Origin: DASQUK01 sp050744525
GTDB taxonomy: Bacteria > Actinomycetota > Acidimicrobiia > Acidimicrobiales > VFJN01
Reading direction: 5' to 3'
Length of the DNA: 24,797 nt
NCBI GenBank assembly: GCA_050744525.1
Contig: JBOGHG010000033.1
Coordinates: 1-24,797 of the forward strand
Part shown: piece after piece, positions 1 through 7,136 of the stretch
How positions within the stretch are numbered: the stretch's first letter is position 1
How the letters are laid out: every line of letters begins with the position of its first letter
The notes under the pieces: model-generated
Told to the model about the DNA's origin: nothing
Seen by the model: only the letters and a program-made list of their open reading frames with translations
Databases searched by the model: none
Program-made: the position numbers and the translations under genes

Positions 1-131
1 GGCGGCTCCTGGCCGGCACCGCCGGGCGCGGCGCCGGCGGCGGAGGGCAGCACCAGTCCTCCGGCGGCGAGCACGGCGGCGGTCAGGCAGGCGGCTCGGC
101 GGCGCCACGCCTGGTGACCGATGTGGACCAT
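1..131 (-). CDS. Exported protein, N-terminal fragment (signal peptide only)
   Basis: Only the first 43 codons lie in the window; the rest runs off the left edge. Translation from the ATG at 131 gives a textbook Sec signal peptide: a basic n-region (HQAWRRR, residues 6-12), a hydrophobic Ala/Leu core (about 13-30) and an AxA-type cleavage zone (SAAGAAPGG). The protein is therefore probably secreted, but nothing of the mature domain is visible and no function can be assigned. A second in-frame ATG at 161 would add MSLLADPGEG. I prefer 131 because it puts the charged region near the terminus and has a GGGGGAA stretch just upstream, though neither ribosome site is ideally spaced. The gene is divergent from the VOC gene. 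Confidence 0.6.
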   Translation of the reverse strand, partial: MVHIGHQAWRRRAACLTAAVLAAGGLVLPSAAGAAPGGAGQEP

Positions 132-353
132 CCCTTCCCCCGGGTCGGCGAGCAAGCTCATCCCCAGCTGGGCGCAGCCGGGAGGTGGATTTGACTCGTA
201 ACCGTAACAAAGCCGGCTCGCAGGTGTCACGGCGGGCACGAGTCCCAGCACGGTCGGGCGGTCCGGCGGCGTTGACCACCGTGTGCCAAGAGTACGTGCC
301 CATCCGCTGACGCTCTTAAGCTGGGTCGTGACGACGGGCATCGGAGGGACAGC
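132..353. other. Divergent intergenic region
   Basis: This 222-bp spacer lies between the left-edge exported-protein gene (-) and the VOC gene (+), so it should hold promoters for both. I see a tandem GTAAC motif (198-202 and 204-208), a TTGACC at 272-277 and a TAAGCT (-10-like) at 317-322, but the last two are 39 bp apart and do not make one promoter. GGAGGGA at 343-349 is the ribosome site of the VOC gene. No gene is supported here. Confidence 0.4.
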
Positions 354-905
354 GTGGCCGGAGCACGGTTCGAGTTCGGGGGCATCAACCACCTGGCACT
401 GGTCTGCCGCGACATGGTCCGGACCGTCGAGTTCTACCGCGACGTGTTGGGCATGCCGCTGGTCAAGACCATCGAGCTGCCGGCCGGCATGGGCCAGCAC
501 TTCTTCTTCGACTGTGGCGGCGGTGACTGCCTGGCCTTCTTCTGGTTCCCGGCGGCCCCGGAGCCGGCTCCGGGGGTCTCGGCACCCAAGGGCCGGCCCG
601 ACCAGGCGGAGCTCACGAGCGCCATCGGGTCGATGAACCACGTGGCCTTCACGGTTCCTGCCGAGAAGATCGAGGAGTATCGCGACCGGCTGCTGGCCGC
701 CGGCGTCGACTGCACCGAGGTGGCCAATCACGACGACAGCGAGGTGGGTCTCAGCAAGCGGATGCACCCCGGCGTGTACGTGCGGTCGATCTACTTCCAG
801 GACCCCGACGGGATCCTCCTCGAGCTCGCCGCCTGGACCCGGGCGTTCACCCCGGAGGACGTCGCCCACGAGCCGGCTCGGGGGGTCGCCGCACCAACCG
901 CCTGA
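354..905 (+). CDS. VOC-superfamily (glyoxalase/dioxygenase-like) metalloprotein
   Basis: This 183-residue protein has two paired beta-alpha-beta-beta-beta modules of the vicinal oxygen chelate fold. Module one starts at INHLALVCRDM (about 11-21), with FYRDVLGMPLV after it. Module two starts at MNHVAFTVP (94-102) and ends with DPDGILLELAAW (150-161). Likely metal ligands are H13, H96 and E157, the usual H/H/E set. The family includes glyoxalases, extradiol dioxygenases, epimerases and antibiotic-binding proteins. The substrate cannot be read from the sequence, and the FYRDVLG and DPDG motifs are common to many of these. The start is GTG at 354, backed by GGAGGGA 5 bases upstream. It stands alone, 79 bases before a secreted lipase. 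The C-terminal 20 residues are Ala/Pro-rich and probably disordered. Confidence 0.88.
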   Translation: MAGARFEFGGINHLALVCRDMVRTVEFYRDVLGMPLVKTIELPAGMGQHFFFDCGGGDCLAFFWFPAAPEPAPGVSAPKGRPDQAELTSAIGSMNHVAFTVPAEKIEEYRDRLLAAGVDCTEVANHDDSEVGLSKRMHPGVYVRSIYFQDPDGILLELAAWTRAFTPEDVAHEPARGVAAPTA

Positions 906-920
906 TCCCCGCGCCCGCAC

Positions 921-936
921 GTTACCGGGTGGTAAC
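921..936. promoter_or_regulatory. Palindrome GTTAC-n6-GTAAC upstream of the lipase gene
   Basis: GTTACCGGGTGGTAAC is a perfect 6-bp inverted repeat around a 4-base centre, 48 bases before the lipase ATG. Read as GTTAC-n6-GTAAC it resembles a GlnR box of actinobacteria (GTnAC-n6-GnAAC half-sites six bases apart), but any dimeric repressor could bind such a site. TAACTT at 933-938 fits a TAnnnT -10 element, so bound protein could block transcription. Function is inferred only. Confidence 0.35.
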
Positions 937-984
937 TTTGGCCCGGGTGGGCTGACACACCGCTCATGCAAGTGGAGGGGGATC

Positions 985-1827
985 ATGAGGGGACTTCGAC
1001 GTGCCCTGGCCACCACCGTGGCCGTGACATCGGCACTGGCGATCCTGAGCGTCGGTGGCGGCGCGCCCGCACAGGCGGCACCGGCAAGCCACGGGTCGCC
1101 CGCTCTGGCAGCTTCGCTGCGGGCCGCTCGGGCCCCGGCCTCGCCATCCGGCTCGGCCGCAAGGGATCCGGTGATCGTCGTCAACGGGTTGTTCGGCGTG
1201 GGCTTCGCCTACGAGCCGCTCGTCGCCCGCCTGCGGGCTGACGGCTACCGGGTCTGGGACTTCGAGCTGCCGACGCTGGGCACGCAGGACATCCGGCTGT
1301 CGGCCCAGGCGCTCGACGGCTTCTCCGACGCCGTACGAGCCCAGACCGGTGCCGCCAAGGTCGACCTGGTCGGTCACTCCGAGGGTGGGCTCGTGTCGCG
1401 GGCCTACGTGAAGTACTACGGCGGCGCCGACGAGGTCGACAGCCTGGTCACGCTCGGCACGCCCAACTACGGCACGGTGGCGGCCAACATCGCCCGACTG
1501 TTCACGCTCGGCACGTGTCTCGGTATCACGGCCTGCGAGCAGATGACGATCGGCTCGAGCTTCCTGGCCGACCTCAACGCCGGCGACGACAGCGTCGGCA
1601 GCGTCGCCTACACCAACATCGCCACCGTCTTCGACGAGCTGGTGCAGCCGTACACCAACAGCTTCCTCGACGCCTCCGACGGCAACATCACCAACCGGGC
1701 GCTGCAGTCGCAGTGCTTCTTCCGGATCGTCGGCCACCTCGGCCTGATCGTCGACGGCGCCGTCTACAGCGGGGTCGAGGACGCGCTCGAGAAGCGGTCG
1801 ATCAGGTTCAACTGCTTCGCCCTGTAG
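985..1827 (+). CDS. Secreted lipase/esterase (alpha/beta hydrolase)
   Basis: This 280-residue exported hydrolase should cleave carboxyl esters of lipids. Residues 1-32 form a signal peptide (MRGLRRALATT, hydrophobic core, AQA-AP cleavage zone). The mature part opens with DPVIVVNGLFG, matching the oxyanion strand of bacterial class-I/II type lipases. The nucleophile elbow is GHSEGG with S132. D217 in VFDELVQP and H251 in VGHLGLI complete the likely catalytic triad. TLGTPNYGT (157-164) is the usual post-elbow lipase motif. Four cysteines (178, 184, 244, 277) could form two disulphides, as expected outside the cell. The start is fixed by GGAGGGGG just before the ATG. The gene appears monocistronic, with a palindrome upstream and a GC palindrome after the stop. 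The lipase assignment is good; the acyl-chain preference is unknown. Confidence 0.9.
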   Translation: MRGLRRALATTVAVTSALAILSVGGGAPAQAAPASHGSPALAASLRAARAPASPSGSAARDPVIVVNGLFGVGFAYEPLVARLRADGYRVWDFELPTLGTQDIRLSAQALDGFSDAVRAQTGAAKVDLVGHSEGGLVSRAYVKYYGGADEVDSLVTLGTPNYGTVAANIARLFTLGTCLGITACEQMTIGSSFLADLNAGDDSVGSVAYTNIATVFDELVQPYTNSFLDASDGNITNRALQSQCFFRIVGHLGLIVDGAVYSGVEDALEKRSIRFNCFAL

Positions 1828-1836
1828 CCCAGCTCG

Positions 1837-1850
1837 AACCGGCGCCGGTT
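1837..1850. terminator. GC palindrome after the lipase gene, possible terminator
   Basis: AACCGGCGCCGGTT is a perfect 14-bp palindrome starting 10 bases past the lipase stop and followed by TTC. It can fold as a short hairpin. It lies in the 92-bp gap between two convergent genes, where a terminator is expected, but there is no proper T-run. A near copy of its left part, GAACCGACGCCGG, follows at 1869-1881. Confidence 0.35.
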
Positions 1851-1919
1851 TCTGGCGGTGCTCGCGAGGAACCGACGCCGGAACGGAGCGGGGGCGGGTG
1901 CCTCGGCGGGTTCGGCGCC

Positions 1920-3161
1920 TCAGCGGCCGCCGGGTATGCCGACGAGGCACAGGGCCACGTCGTCGCTGAGGGGCCGCCCGTTGCGGCGCTGCACCTCGTC
2001 GATCAGGGCGTCGAGGAGTTCGGCCCCGGCCAGCCCCCGGGTCCGCAGCAGGTCGAGCACCTCGACGAGCGCCTCCACGCCCAGCCGCTCCGAGTGGTTG
2101 GCGTCCGCCCAACCCTCGACGATGCCGTCCGTGTAGAGGAGCAACTCGGTGCCGGCGCCCAGGCCCACGTCGACCGACGACCATCGGGGCTCGGGCATGA
2201 CGCCCACCAGGGGACCATGGACGCCGGCGCCGACGGGGCTGCTGGGCGAGCCGAGCCGCACGGGCGGCGGGTGACCGGCGAGGACCAGCGTGCCCGCGCG
2301 CCGGTCCCCGTCCACGACGAAGCTGGCGAGACTGGCGAACGTGACGTGCTCGACCTCGGTGCGCAGGAACCTGTCGAGCACGCCCAGGATGGCGACCTGG
2401 TCGAGGCCGGCGAGGGCCAGGGCGCGCCAGCCGCTGCGGAGGCGGGCCGCCAAGCCGGCGGCGTCGGGGCCGTGGCCCACGACGTCGCCCACGAGGACGG
2501 CGCACCTGCCGTCGTCATCCTCGATCGCGTCGTAGAAGTCGCCGCCGAGCTGGGCACCGCGCCGGCCGGCCTGGTACCGCACCAGCACGCTGATGTCGCT
2601 GGACCGGATGACCGGCGTGGGCGTGAGGGCCCGCTCGAGGCGGGCGTTCTCCGCCCGTTCGCGCTCGGCCCGGACGAGCTGGCGGCCGAGCTGCGCCGCC
2701 CGCTGCCGCTCGATCGCGTAGCGGACCGATCGGATCATCAGCTGCTCGTCGACCCGGCCCTTGACCAGGTAGTCCTGCGCACCGGCGCTCAGCGACGCGG
2801 CGCCGAGCTCCTCGTTGGTCGCCCCCGTGAGCACGACGACGGCGGTATCCGGCGCCTCCTGGGTGAGGCGCTTCACGCCCGCCGTGCCGTCGGCGTCTGG
2901 CAGTCCGATGTCGAGCAGCACGCAGTCGGCCGCCATGGCCTCATGGCAGGCCTCCGCGAGCGTGCTCACCTGGTCGATCGTGGCCCCCGGCAGGCCTTGC
3001 CCCAACATCTCGCGCACGAGGCGACAGTTGTCCTGGTCGCCGTCGACAAGGAGCAAACGCCACGGTTGCGGTGGCGCGCCGCCCTCGAAGGGCTCGCGCT
3101 CGCCCCGCGTGACGTCGATCGCCGACGGTTCAGGTGACGTCGTGTCTCCGGGGACGGTCAT
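1920..3161 (-). CDS. Response-regulator serine phosphatase (REC + PP2C/SpoIIE, RsbU-like)
   Basis: This 413-residue protein couples a receiver to a PP2C-type serine phosphatase. The receiver (about 34-150) has the acidic pocket near D40/D43, phospho-acceptor D84 in VLLDIGLPDADG, T112 and K134 (YLVKG). A charged helical linker (about 150-180, RAERERAENARLERAL) leads to the SpoIIE domain. Its metal motifs are all intact: GGDFYD (206-211), GDVVGHGPDAA (225-235), LLLYTDGIVEG and SDDVALCLV. The family usually dephosphorylates an anti-anti-sigma factor in partner-switching stress responses; no such partner or kinase is in the window. The start at 3161 is chosen because AGGAG precedes it at normal spacing, and 72 in-frame upstream codons look non-coding. 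It is divergent from an orphan NarL-type regulator, and the two may respond to a common signal. Confidence 0.9.
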   Translation of the reverse strand: MTVPGDTTSPEPSAIDVTRGEREPFEGGAPPQPWRLLLVDGDQDNCRLVREMLGQGLPGATIDQVSTLAEACHEAMAADCVLLDIGLPDADGTAGVKRLTQEAPDTAVVVLTGATNEELGAASLSAGAQDYLVKGRVDEQLMIRSVRYAIERQRAAQLGRQLVRAERERAENARLERALTPTPVIRSSDISVLVRYQAGRRGAQLGGDFYDAIEDDDGRCAVLVGDVVGHGPDAAGLAARLRSGWRALALAGLDQVAILGVLDRFLRTEVEHVTFASLASFVVDGDRRAGTLVLAGHPPPVRLGSPSSPVGAGVHGPLVGVMPEPRWSSVDVGLGAGTELLLYTDGIVEGWADANHSERLGVEALVEVLDLLRTRGLAGAELLDALIDEVQRRNGRPLSDDVALCLVGIPGGR

Positions 3162-3223
3162 GAGCGGAGCTCCTGTCCGGTCGACCGAATGAGCGCCAGC
3201 GAGCCGGGCGACGATGGGGTACG

Positions 3224-3238
3224 GGGGCGCAGCCCCCG
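3224..3238. repeat. Perfect 6-bp stem-loop in the phosphatase leader
   Basis: GGGGGCGCAGCCCCC forms a perfect 6-bp GC stem with a 3-base loop. It lies 63-77 bases upstream of the phosphatase ATG, so on the minus strand it would sit in the mRNA leader if transcription starts further out. It may be an attenuator, an operator, or chance in GC-rich DNA. Confidence 0.3.
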
Positions 3239-3328
3239 AGGGTGCAGGGTCATGTGTGCACAGGTCATCCATCGGTTGCGGGATCGGACGCTGCCCAGCC
3301 AAGCCGGGCCGGCATCGTGGCACGGCAA

Positions 3329-3340
3329 GGCGTGCACGCC
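3329..3340. promoter_or_regulatory. 12-bp perfect palindrome, candidate operator
   Basis: GGCGTGCACGCC reads the same on both strands. It sits 118 bases before the regulator ATG and 168 before the phosphatase ATG, followed at once by TATACC, an AT-rich patch that could be part of a promoter. A related GTGCAC core occurs at 3256-3261. Autoregulation by the adjacent LuxR-type protein is an inference. Confidence 0.35.
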
Positions 3341-3457
3341 TATACCGCGCTTGGGGTAGTTGGTGCCGATCACGCACCGCGCATGCGATGCGTCACTGAC
3401 GGGTAGCCGATGTGTCGAACGCGAACCGTTGTCCGCCGGTCACGGGGAGAAGCGCCC

Positions 3458-4120
3458 ATGCCAGAACGTCCGGTGCGAGTCGTGCTGGCCAACGACGACC
3501 GCATCATCATCGAGGGCCTGCGGGCGATGCTGGCTCCGTACCGCGAGGAAGTGATCGTGACGGGCACGGCAGACGGCGATCCCGAGATGGTGATGGTGCC
3601 GGACACGGAGGAAGACGCCGACGTGATGCTGATCGACGCCTTCGCGCGTCGGGCCGCGGGGCTCGACGCCGCCGTGAAGGTGCTGGCCCAGGGCCCGCCG
3701 TTCGCCGTGGCCGTCTTCACCGACAACGACGACCTGCGCCTCCTGCTCCAGGCGCTACGCGCGGGCGTGCGCGGCTACCTGCTCAAGTCGGTGTCGGCCG
3801 AGGAGCTCGTCGACGCGCTGAAGCGGCTGGCGGCGGGCGAGACCGTGATCACGCCCCAACTCGCGACCGAAGCGGCACTGCTCGCGGCGCGCACGCTGGA
3901 CATGGGCGGTTGGCCGGGCGCTCACCTCGGGCTGACCCGGCGTGAGGCCGAGCTGCTCACGCTGCTGGGCGAGGGGCTGAGCCCACGCCAGGCGGCCGAC
4001 AAGATGCAGCTCTCCTGGCAGACCGTCCGCACGCACACGCGCAACCTCTATCGCAAGCTCGACGTGAACGACCGGGCGGCGGCGGTGGCCGTCGCCTGGC
4101 GCGAGGGCCTCGTGCGCTGA
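3458..4120 (+). CDS. Orphan NarL/LuxR-type response regulator with atypical receiver
   Basis: This 220-residue regulator has an N-terminal receiver (about 6-125) and a C-terminal LuxR-type helix-turn-helix (about 155-218, LTRREAELLTLLGEGLSPRQAADKM, then TVRTHTRNLYRKLDV). The receiver keeps the acidic pair (NDD, 12-14), a phospho-acceptor at D60, the T of VFTDN and K of YLLKS. The loop after D60 reads AFARR instead of the usual xxMP, so switching may differ or be driven without a classical kinase. The ATG at 3458 has GGGGAGAAG just upstream, so a longer frame starting at 3410 is not preferred. No histidine kinase is adjacent; the neighbour is the divergent REC-PP2C phosphatase. The end of the gene carries a partial tandem duplication. 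Confidence 0.88.
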   Translation: MPERPVRVVLANDDRIIIEGLRAMLAPYREEVIVTGTADGDPEMVMVPDTEEDADVMLIDAFARRAAGLDAAVKVLAQGPPFAVAVFTDNDDLRLLLQALRAGVRGYLLKSVSAEELVDALKRLAAGETVITPQLATEAALLAARTLDMGGWPGAHLGLTRREAELLTLLGEGLSPRQAADKMQLSWQTVRTHTRNLYRKLDVNDRAAAVAVAWREGLVR

Positions 4121-4137
4121 CGAGGGCCTCGCGCTGA
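4102..4137. repeat. Near-perfect tandem duplication across a stop codon
   Basis: CGAGGGCCTCGTGCGCTGA (4102-4120) is the last part of the regulator gene including its TGA. It is followed directly by CGAGGGCCTCGCGCTGA (4121-4137), the same sequence lacking two bases. Each copy also contains a CGAGG-G-CCTCG mini-hairpin, so together they may act as a weak terminator in the 28-bp gap to the convergent metallophosphoesterase gene. Confidence 0.7.
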
Positions 4138-4148
4138 GGGGTGGCCGG

Positions 4149-5987
4149 TCACTCGATCACGATCTTCTCGATCAGGTGGGGACGGATCTCGCCCGTGGCG
4201 GGGACCAGCCATGCCGCCTCCGGGTCGTCGTTGTCGGGATCGGGGCGCCACTCGCGCCACCCGATCGCCCGCTCGATGCCCAGGGCGTAGACCGTGAGCC
4301 GACCGTCGCCGTCGAGGTGCATGCGCAGAACGTTCTTGTAGCCGGTGATGCGGGCGGACGCGAATGTCTCGTTGCCGTGGGCCCTGACCCCGGGCAGGCC
4401 ATTGGCGGCGGCCAGGTAGGCACCCAGCGCGACCGAGCCTGCGACACCGCCGACGAGGAACGCGGTCAGGCTGGCGGAGGCCGTGAACCACCCGCCGTCG
4501 TCGGTCAAGGCCGCCGCCACCGTGACGGCCAGCAGCGCCACCGCCACGACCACCAGCACGTGGAGCAGGGTGTGTACCGCCGCCATGACGGTCTTGGCGA
4601 CGTAGCGCTGCCAGCCCCGCGGCGCCCACGGCGGAGTGCGGGCGAAACCCCACAATCCGAAGAACAGCGCCGCGACCGTCACCGCCGAGATCGGGTTCCG
4701 GAACAGTCCGGTGAACAAGTCCGACCAGCCCCAGCGCTCGGCGGCCGTCGCGAACGTCTCGTCGGTCCGGCCCAGGCTCCGCAGCCCGAACTGGTTGGTC
4801 CACAGCAGCGCCACGTTGACCACGGCAGGCACGACCATGAAGCTCGGGTTGCGCAGCGGCAGCGCCAGCGCCTGGAGGGACAGCCGGCGCGAGGTGGGCC
4901 TGTCGGGATAGGCGACCTCCATGTGGTACGCGGCCCGGTCGGCGGGGTCGTCCGGGTCGACGACGATCTCGACGTCGCGACGCAGGTCGTGCGTCGGGTG
5001 CAGAAACGCGCCACCACCGCCCGAGGTGATCTTGTGGGACGGGATGGACGCGGTCTCTCCGTCGCTGGTCGTGCCTCGACGCGTGTAGCGGGTGTAGTGG
5101 TGCAGGTCGCCGGCCACGGTCAGCTTGAGGTCGATGCCGCGCGGGCGCAGCAGGGTGCGTTCGATGAAGGCGAGGTTGCGGTAGGCGTGGGCATCACGCT
5201 CGAGCTCGGTCCAGGTGGGCACCGGCGTGGCCAGGATCAGCTTGTCGCCCGGCGACGACTCCTCCAGGACCGCGCCGAAGAATTCGAGCTGGGGCTCGTC
5301 CACGTACATGTCGAGCTGGATGTCGACGCCCCAGAGCCACCAGTCGTGGGGCAGCTTGACCGCGAAGTAGCTGCGGCTCTGGCGCGTCGTCCAGCCGCCG
5401 ACCCAACGATGCTGGGTGAACAGGCGCAGGAACCCGGTGAGCCCGTCGTACCAGTCGTGGTTCCCGGGGATCCCGTACATCGTGGGATGGTCACCCACGG
5501 TCCACGGGAGGGCGGCCCGGAACGGGCCCTCCAGGCGGTTCTCGTAGTCCTCGACGTTGGCACTCGGGTACACCTCGTCACCGCCCAGCACGAGGATGTC
5601 GCCGCGGGGCAACGCCCGCTCGAGGCCGTCGACATCGACGGTGAGCGACCGGCGACCCAGGTGGGAGGCCACGGTCATCGTCGCCGGGAACCCGTCGCCG
5701 GTGTCGGCGGCGTAGTCGATCCACGCCTCGTCGTGGGCCTCGTAGGTGTGGTCGATGATGGGCTCCTTGCGCGCCTGGAGCTCGCGCTTGTCGAGGAACG
5801 AGCCGAACACCGAGGTCAGCCCGACGTGCAGCCCCGATCCCGTCAACACCCCCGGGCTGAACCAACGGACGGCGCGCTGTGGGGTGAAGCGGAGGTCGCC
5901 CGGGTCGAGACTGCGCGGACGAGGTGGCGGCGTGTCGTCACCGGGGCGTGCGGGACGCCAGAGCGGACGCGTCTGCATGGACTCCAT
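4149..5987 (-). CDS. Membrane-anchored calcineurin-like metallophosphoesterase
   Basis: This 612-residue protein has a phosphoesterase domain (about 70-340) and a membrane domain. Metal motifs are DTGDGF (95-100, first-metal strand), GGDEVYP (135-141), GIPGNHDWYDG (172-182) and GDLHHYTRY (293-301). Together they form a recognisable two-metal calcineurin-type centre, although motif one is not the usual DxH. Four hydrophobic segments follow at about 380-397, 430-449, 465-494 and 504-528, then a soluble tail. Topology and substrate (nucleotide, phospholipid or sugar phosphate) cannot be read. The start at 5987 has GGGGAG at good spacing, and the open frame continues far upstream only as an antisense shadow. 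The gene begins 38 bases after acetate kinase, so co-transcription with the phosphoketolase run is likely, which hints at a role near phosphate metabolism. Confidence 0.85.
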   Translation of the reverse strand: MESMQTRPLWRPARPGDDTPPPRPRSLDPGDLRFTPQRAVRWFSPGVLTGSGLHVGLTSVFGSFLDKRELQARKEPIIDHTYEAHDEAWIDYAADTGDGFPATMTVASHLGRRSLTVDVDGLERALPRGDILVLGGDEVYPSANVEDYENRLEGPFRAALPWTVGDHPTMYGIPGNHDWYDGLTGFLRLFTQHRWVGGWTTRQSRSYFAVKLPHDWWLWGVDIQLDMYVDEPQLEFFGAVLEESSPGDKLILATPVPTWTELERDAHAYRNLAFIERTLLRPRGIDLKLTVAGDLHHYTRYTRRGTTSDGETASIPSHKITSGGGGAFLHPTHDLRRDVEIVVDPDDPADRAAYHMEVAYPDRPTSRRLSLQALALPLRNPSFMVVPAVVNVALLWTNQFGLRSLGRTDETFATAAERWGWSDLFTGLFRNPISAVTVAALFFGLWGFARTPPWAPRGWQRYVAKTVMAAVHTLLHVLVVVAVALLAVTVAAALTDDGGWFTASASLTAFLVGGVAGSVALGAYLAAANGLPGVRAHGNETFASARITGYKNVLRMHLDGDGRLTVYALGIERAIGWREWRPDPDNDDPEAAWLVPATGEIRPHLIEKIVIE

Positions 5988-6025
5988 GGGTGTCTCCCCA
6001 TCTCGCCGTCGAGGATGCCCCGGCA

Positions 6026-7120
6026 TCATCGCAGCCGAGCACGGACCCCCCGGGCGATCTCCAGGTCCTCGCGGGCTGCGACCACGAGCGCACGGACCGA
6101 CGAACCCGCCGCCGTGATGTCGGTCTCGGGGCCGGCGGCCCCGCCGATCGCCCCGTCGTTGCGATGGGCGTCCAGCGCCACGCCGAGGAACTTCAGCCCC
6201 GCCACGGCCGCCGCCCGGACGGTCGGGGCGTTCTCGCCGACGCCGCCGGTGAACACCAGGGCATCGAGGCCGCCCAGGCTGGCCACCATCGCCGCGATCG
6301 CCGCCCGCAGCCGGTGCACGTAGACGTCGAGGGCCAGCCTGGCCGCAGGCTCGCCCCGCCGGCACGCGTCGACCACCGCCGCCATGTCGGCGGTCCCGGC
6401 CAGGGCGAGCAGCCCCGACTCGTGTTCGAGGCTGTGCGCCACCGCCCCGGGATCGAGGCCGCGACGCGTGATCAGCCACAGCACGGCGCCCGGGTCCACG
6501 GTTCCGGACCGCGTGGCCATCACCAGTCCCGCGAGCGGGGTGAAGCCCATCGTGGTGTCGACGCAGCGGCCGCCGCGCACGGCCGCGAGGGAGGCGCCGG
6601 CACCGAGGTGGCAGGTGACGATGCGTCCGGTGTCTCCGATGCGCGCGGCTGCCCGGCGGGCGGCGTAGGCGTGGGACAGGCCGTGGAACCCGTAGCGGCG
6701 GACGTGGAGCCGGTCCCGCCACTCGGCCGGCACGGCGTAGGTGGCGGCGGCGGGCGCCAGCGTGGCGTGGAACGCGGTGTCGAAGCAGGCCACGACCGGC
6801 ACGCCGGGCGCGAGCCCGGTCACGGCGTCGAGCGCGGCGAGGGACTGGGGCTGGTGTAGCGGCGCCAGGTCGGTGAGCGCCTCGAGCTCGGCGCGGACGT
6901 CGCCCTCGACCACCACCGGTTCCCGGTAAAGCTCGCCGCCGTGGACGATGCGGTGGCCCACCGCGTCGAAGCGCCCCAGCTTCTCGAGCGCCCGGCCCAG
7001 GTCGCCGGCGCCCAGCCGGTCGATCGCGGGCAGGTCGTCGGTGCCCAGCACCTCGTCGTCGTCGCCCAGCAACCGCAGCTTCAGGCTCGACGACCCGGCG
7101 TTCACTACCAGGATCCGCAC
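6026..7120 (-). CDS. ackA: Acetate kinase
   Basis: This enzyme interconverts acetyl phosphate + ADP and acetate + ATP in the cytosol. The 364 residues carry every ASKHA acetate kinase signature: NAGSSSLK (7-14), VGHRIVHGG (54-62, with substrate Arg57), CFDTAFH (112-118, catalytic Asp114), RRYGFHGLSH (141-150, His146), HLGAGAS (171-177), TRSGTVDPG (203-211, Arg205) and FTGGVGENA (290-298). It is a little shorter than the usual about 400 residues, mainly from a compact segment after HGG. The start is GTG at 7120, giving the expected MRILVVNAGSSS; no better start exists. It begins 16 bases after the phosphoketolase stop, so the two enzymes form a functional pair: phosphoketolase makes acetyl phosphate and this enzyme draws ATP from it. 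Confidence 0.97.
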   Translation of the reverse strand: MRILVVNAGSSSLKLRLLGDDDEVLGTDDLPAIDRLGAGDLGRALEKLGRFDAVGHRIVHGGELYREPVVVEGDVRAELEALTDLAPLHQPQSLAALDAVTGLAPGVPVVACFDTAFHATLAPAAATYAVPAEWRDRLHVRRYGFHGLSHAYAARRAAARIGDTGRIVTCHLGAGASLAAVRGGRCVDTTMGFTPLAGLVMATRSGTVDPGAVLWLITRRGLDPGAVAHSLEHESGLLALAGTADMAAVVDACRRGEPAARLALDVYVHRLRAAIAAMVASLGGLDALVFTGGVGENAPTVRAAAVAGLKFLGVALDAHRNDGAIGGAAGPETDITAAGSSVRALVVAAREDLEIARGVRARLR

Positions 7121-7136
7121 GCCGTCGACCGCCCGG

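Larger units (their letters stand above)
3162..3457. promoter_or_regulatory. Divergent promoter region between phosphatase and NarL-type regulator
   Basis: These 296 bp separate two divergently read signalling genes, and I see no gene inside. The region is rich in symmetry: a GGGGGC-GCA-GCCCCC stem-loop at 3224-3238, TGTGCACA at 3255-3262, a 12-bp palindrome GGCGTGCACGCC at 3329-3340, and CGCATGCG at 3380-3387. The two TGCACA/GTGCAC-type palindromes share a GTGCAC core. GGGGAGAAG near 3444-3452 is the ribosome site of the regulator. Which palindrome is an operator is not known. Confidence 0.45.

Noticed and set aside
964..2505. A 513-codon minus-strand open frame over the lipase and the end of the phosphatase
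   Set aside because: It overlaps two well-supported genes, one on each strand, and its translation is Arg/Gly/Pro-rich low complexity.
3162..3377. N-terminal extension of the REC-PP2C phosphatase
   Set aside because: The extra 72 codons read as low-complexity non-conserved sequence through palindromic promoter-like DNA, and AGGAG precedes the ATG at 3161.
4176..6323. A 715-codon plus-strand open frame opposite the metallophosphoesterase
   Set aside because: It is antisense to a gene with intact catalytic motifs and shows no domain, signal peptide or ribosome site.
5988..6722. N-terminal extension of the metallophosphoesterase
   Set aside because: The frame is open but overlaps acetate kinase on the same strand, and a good ribosome site sits at the 5987 ATG.
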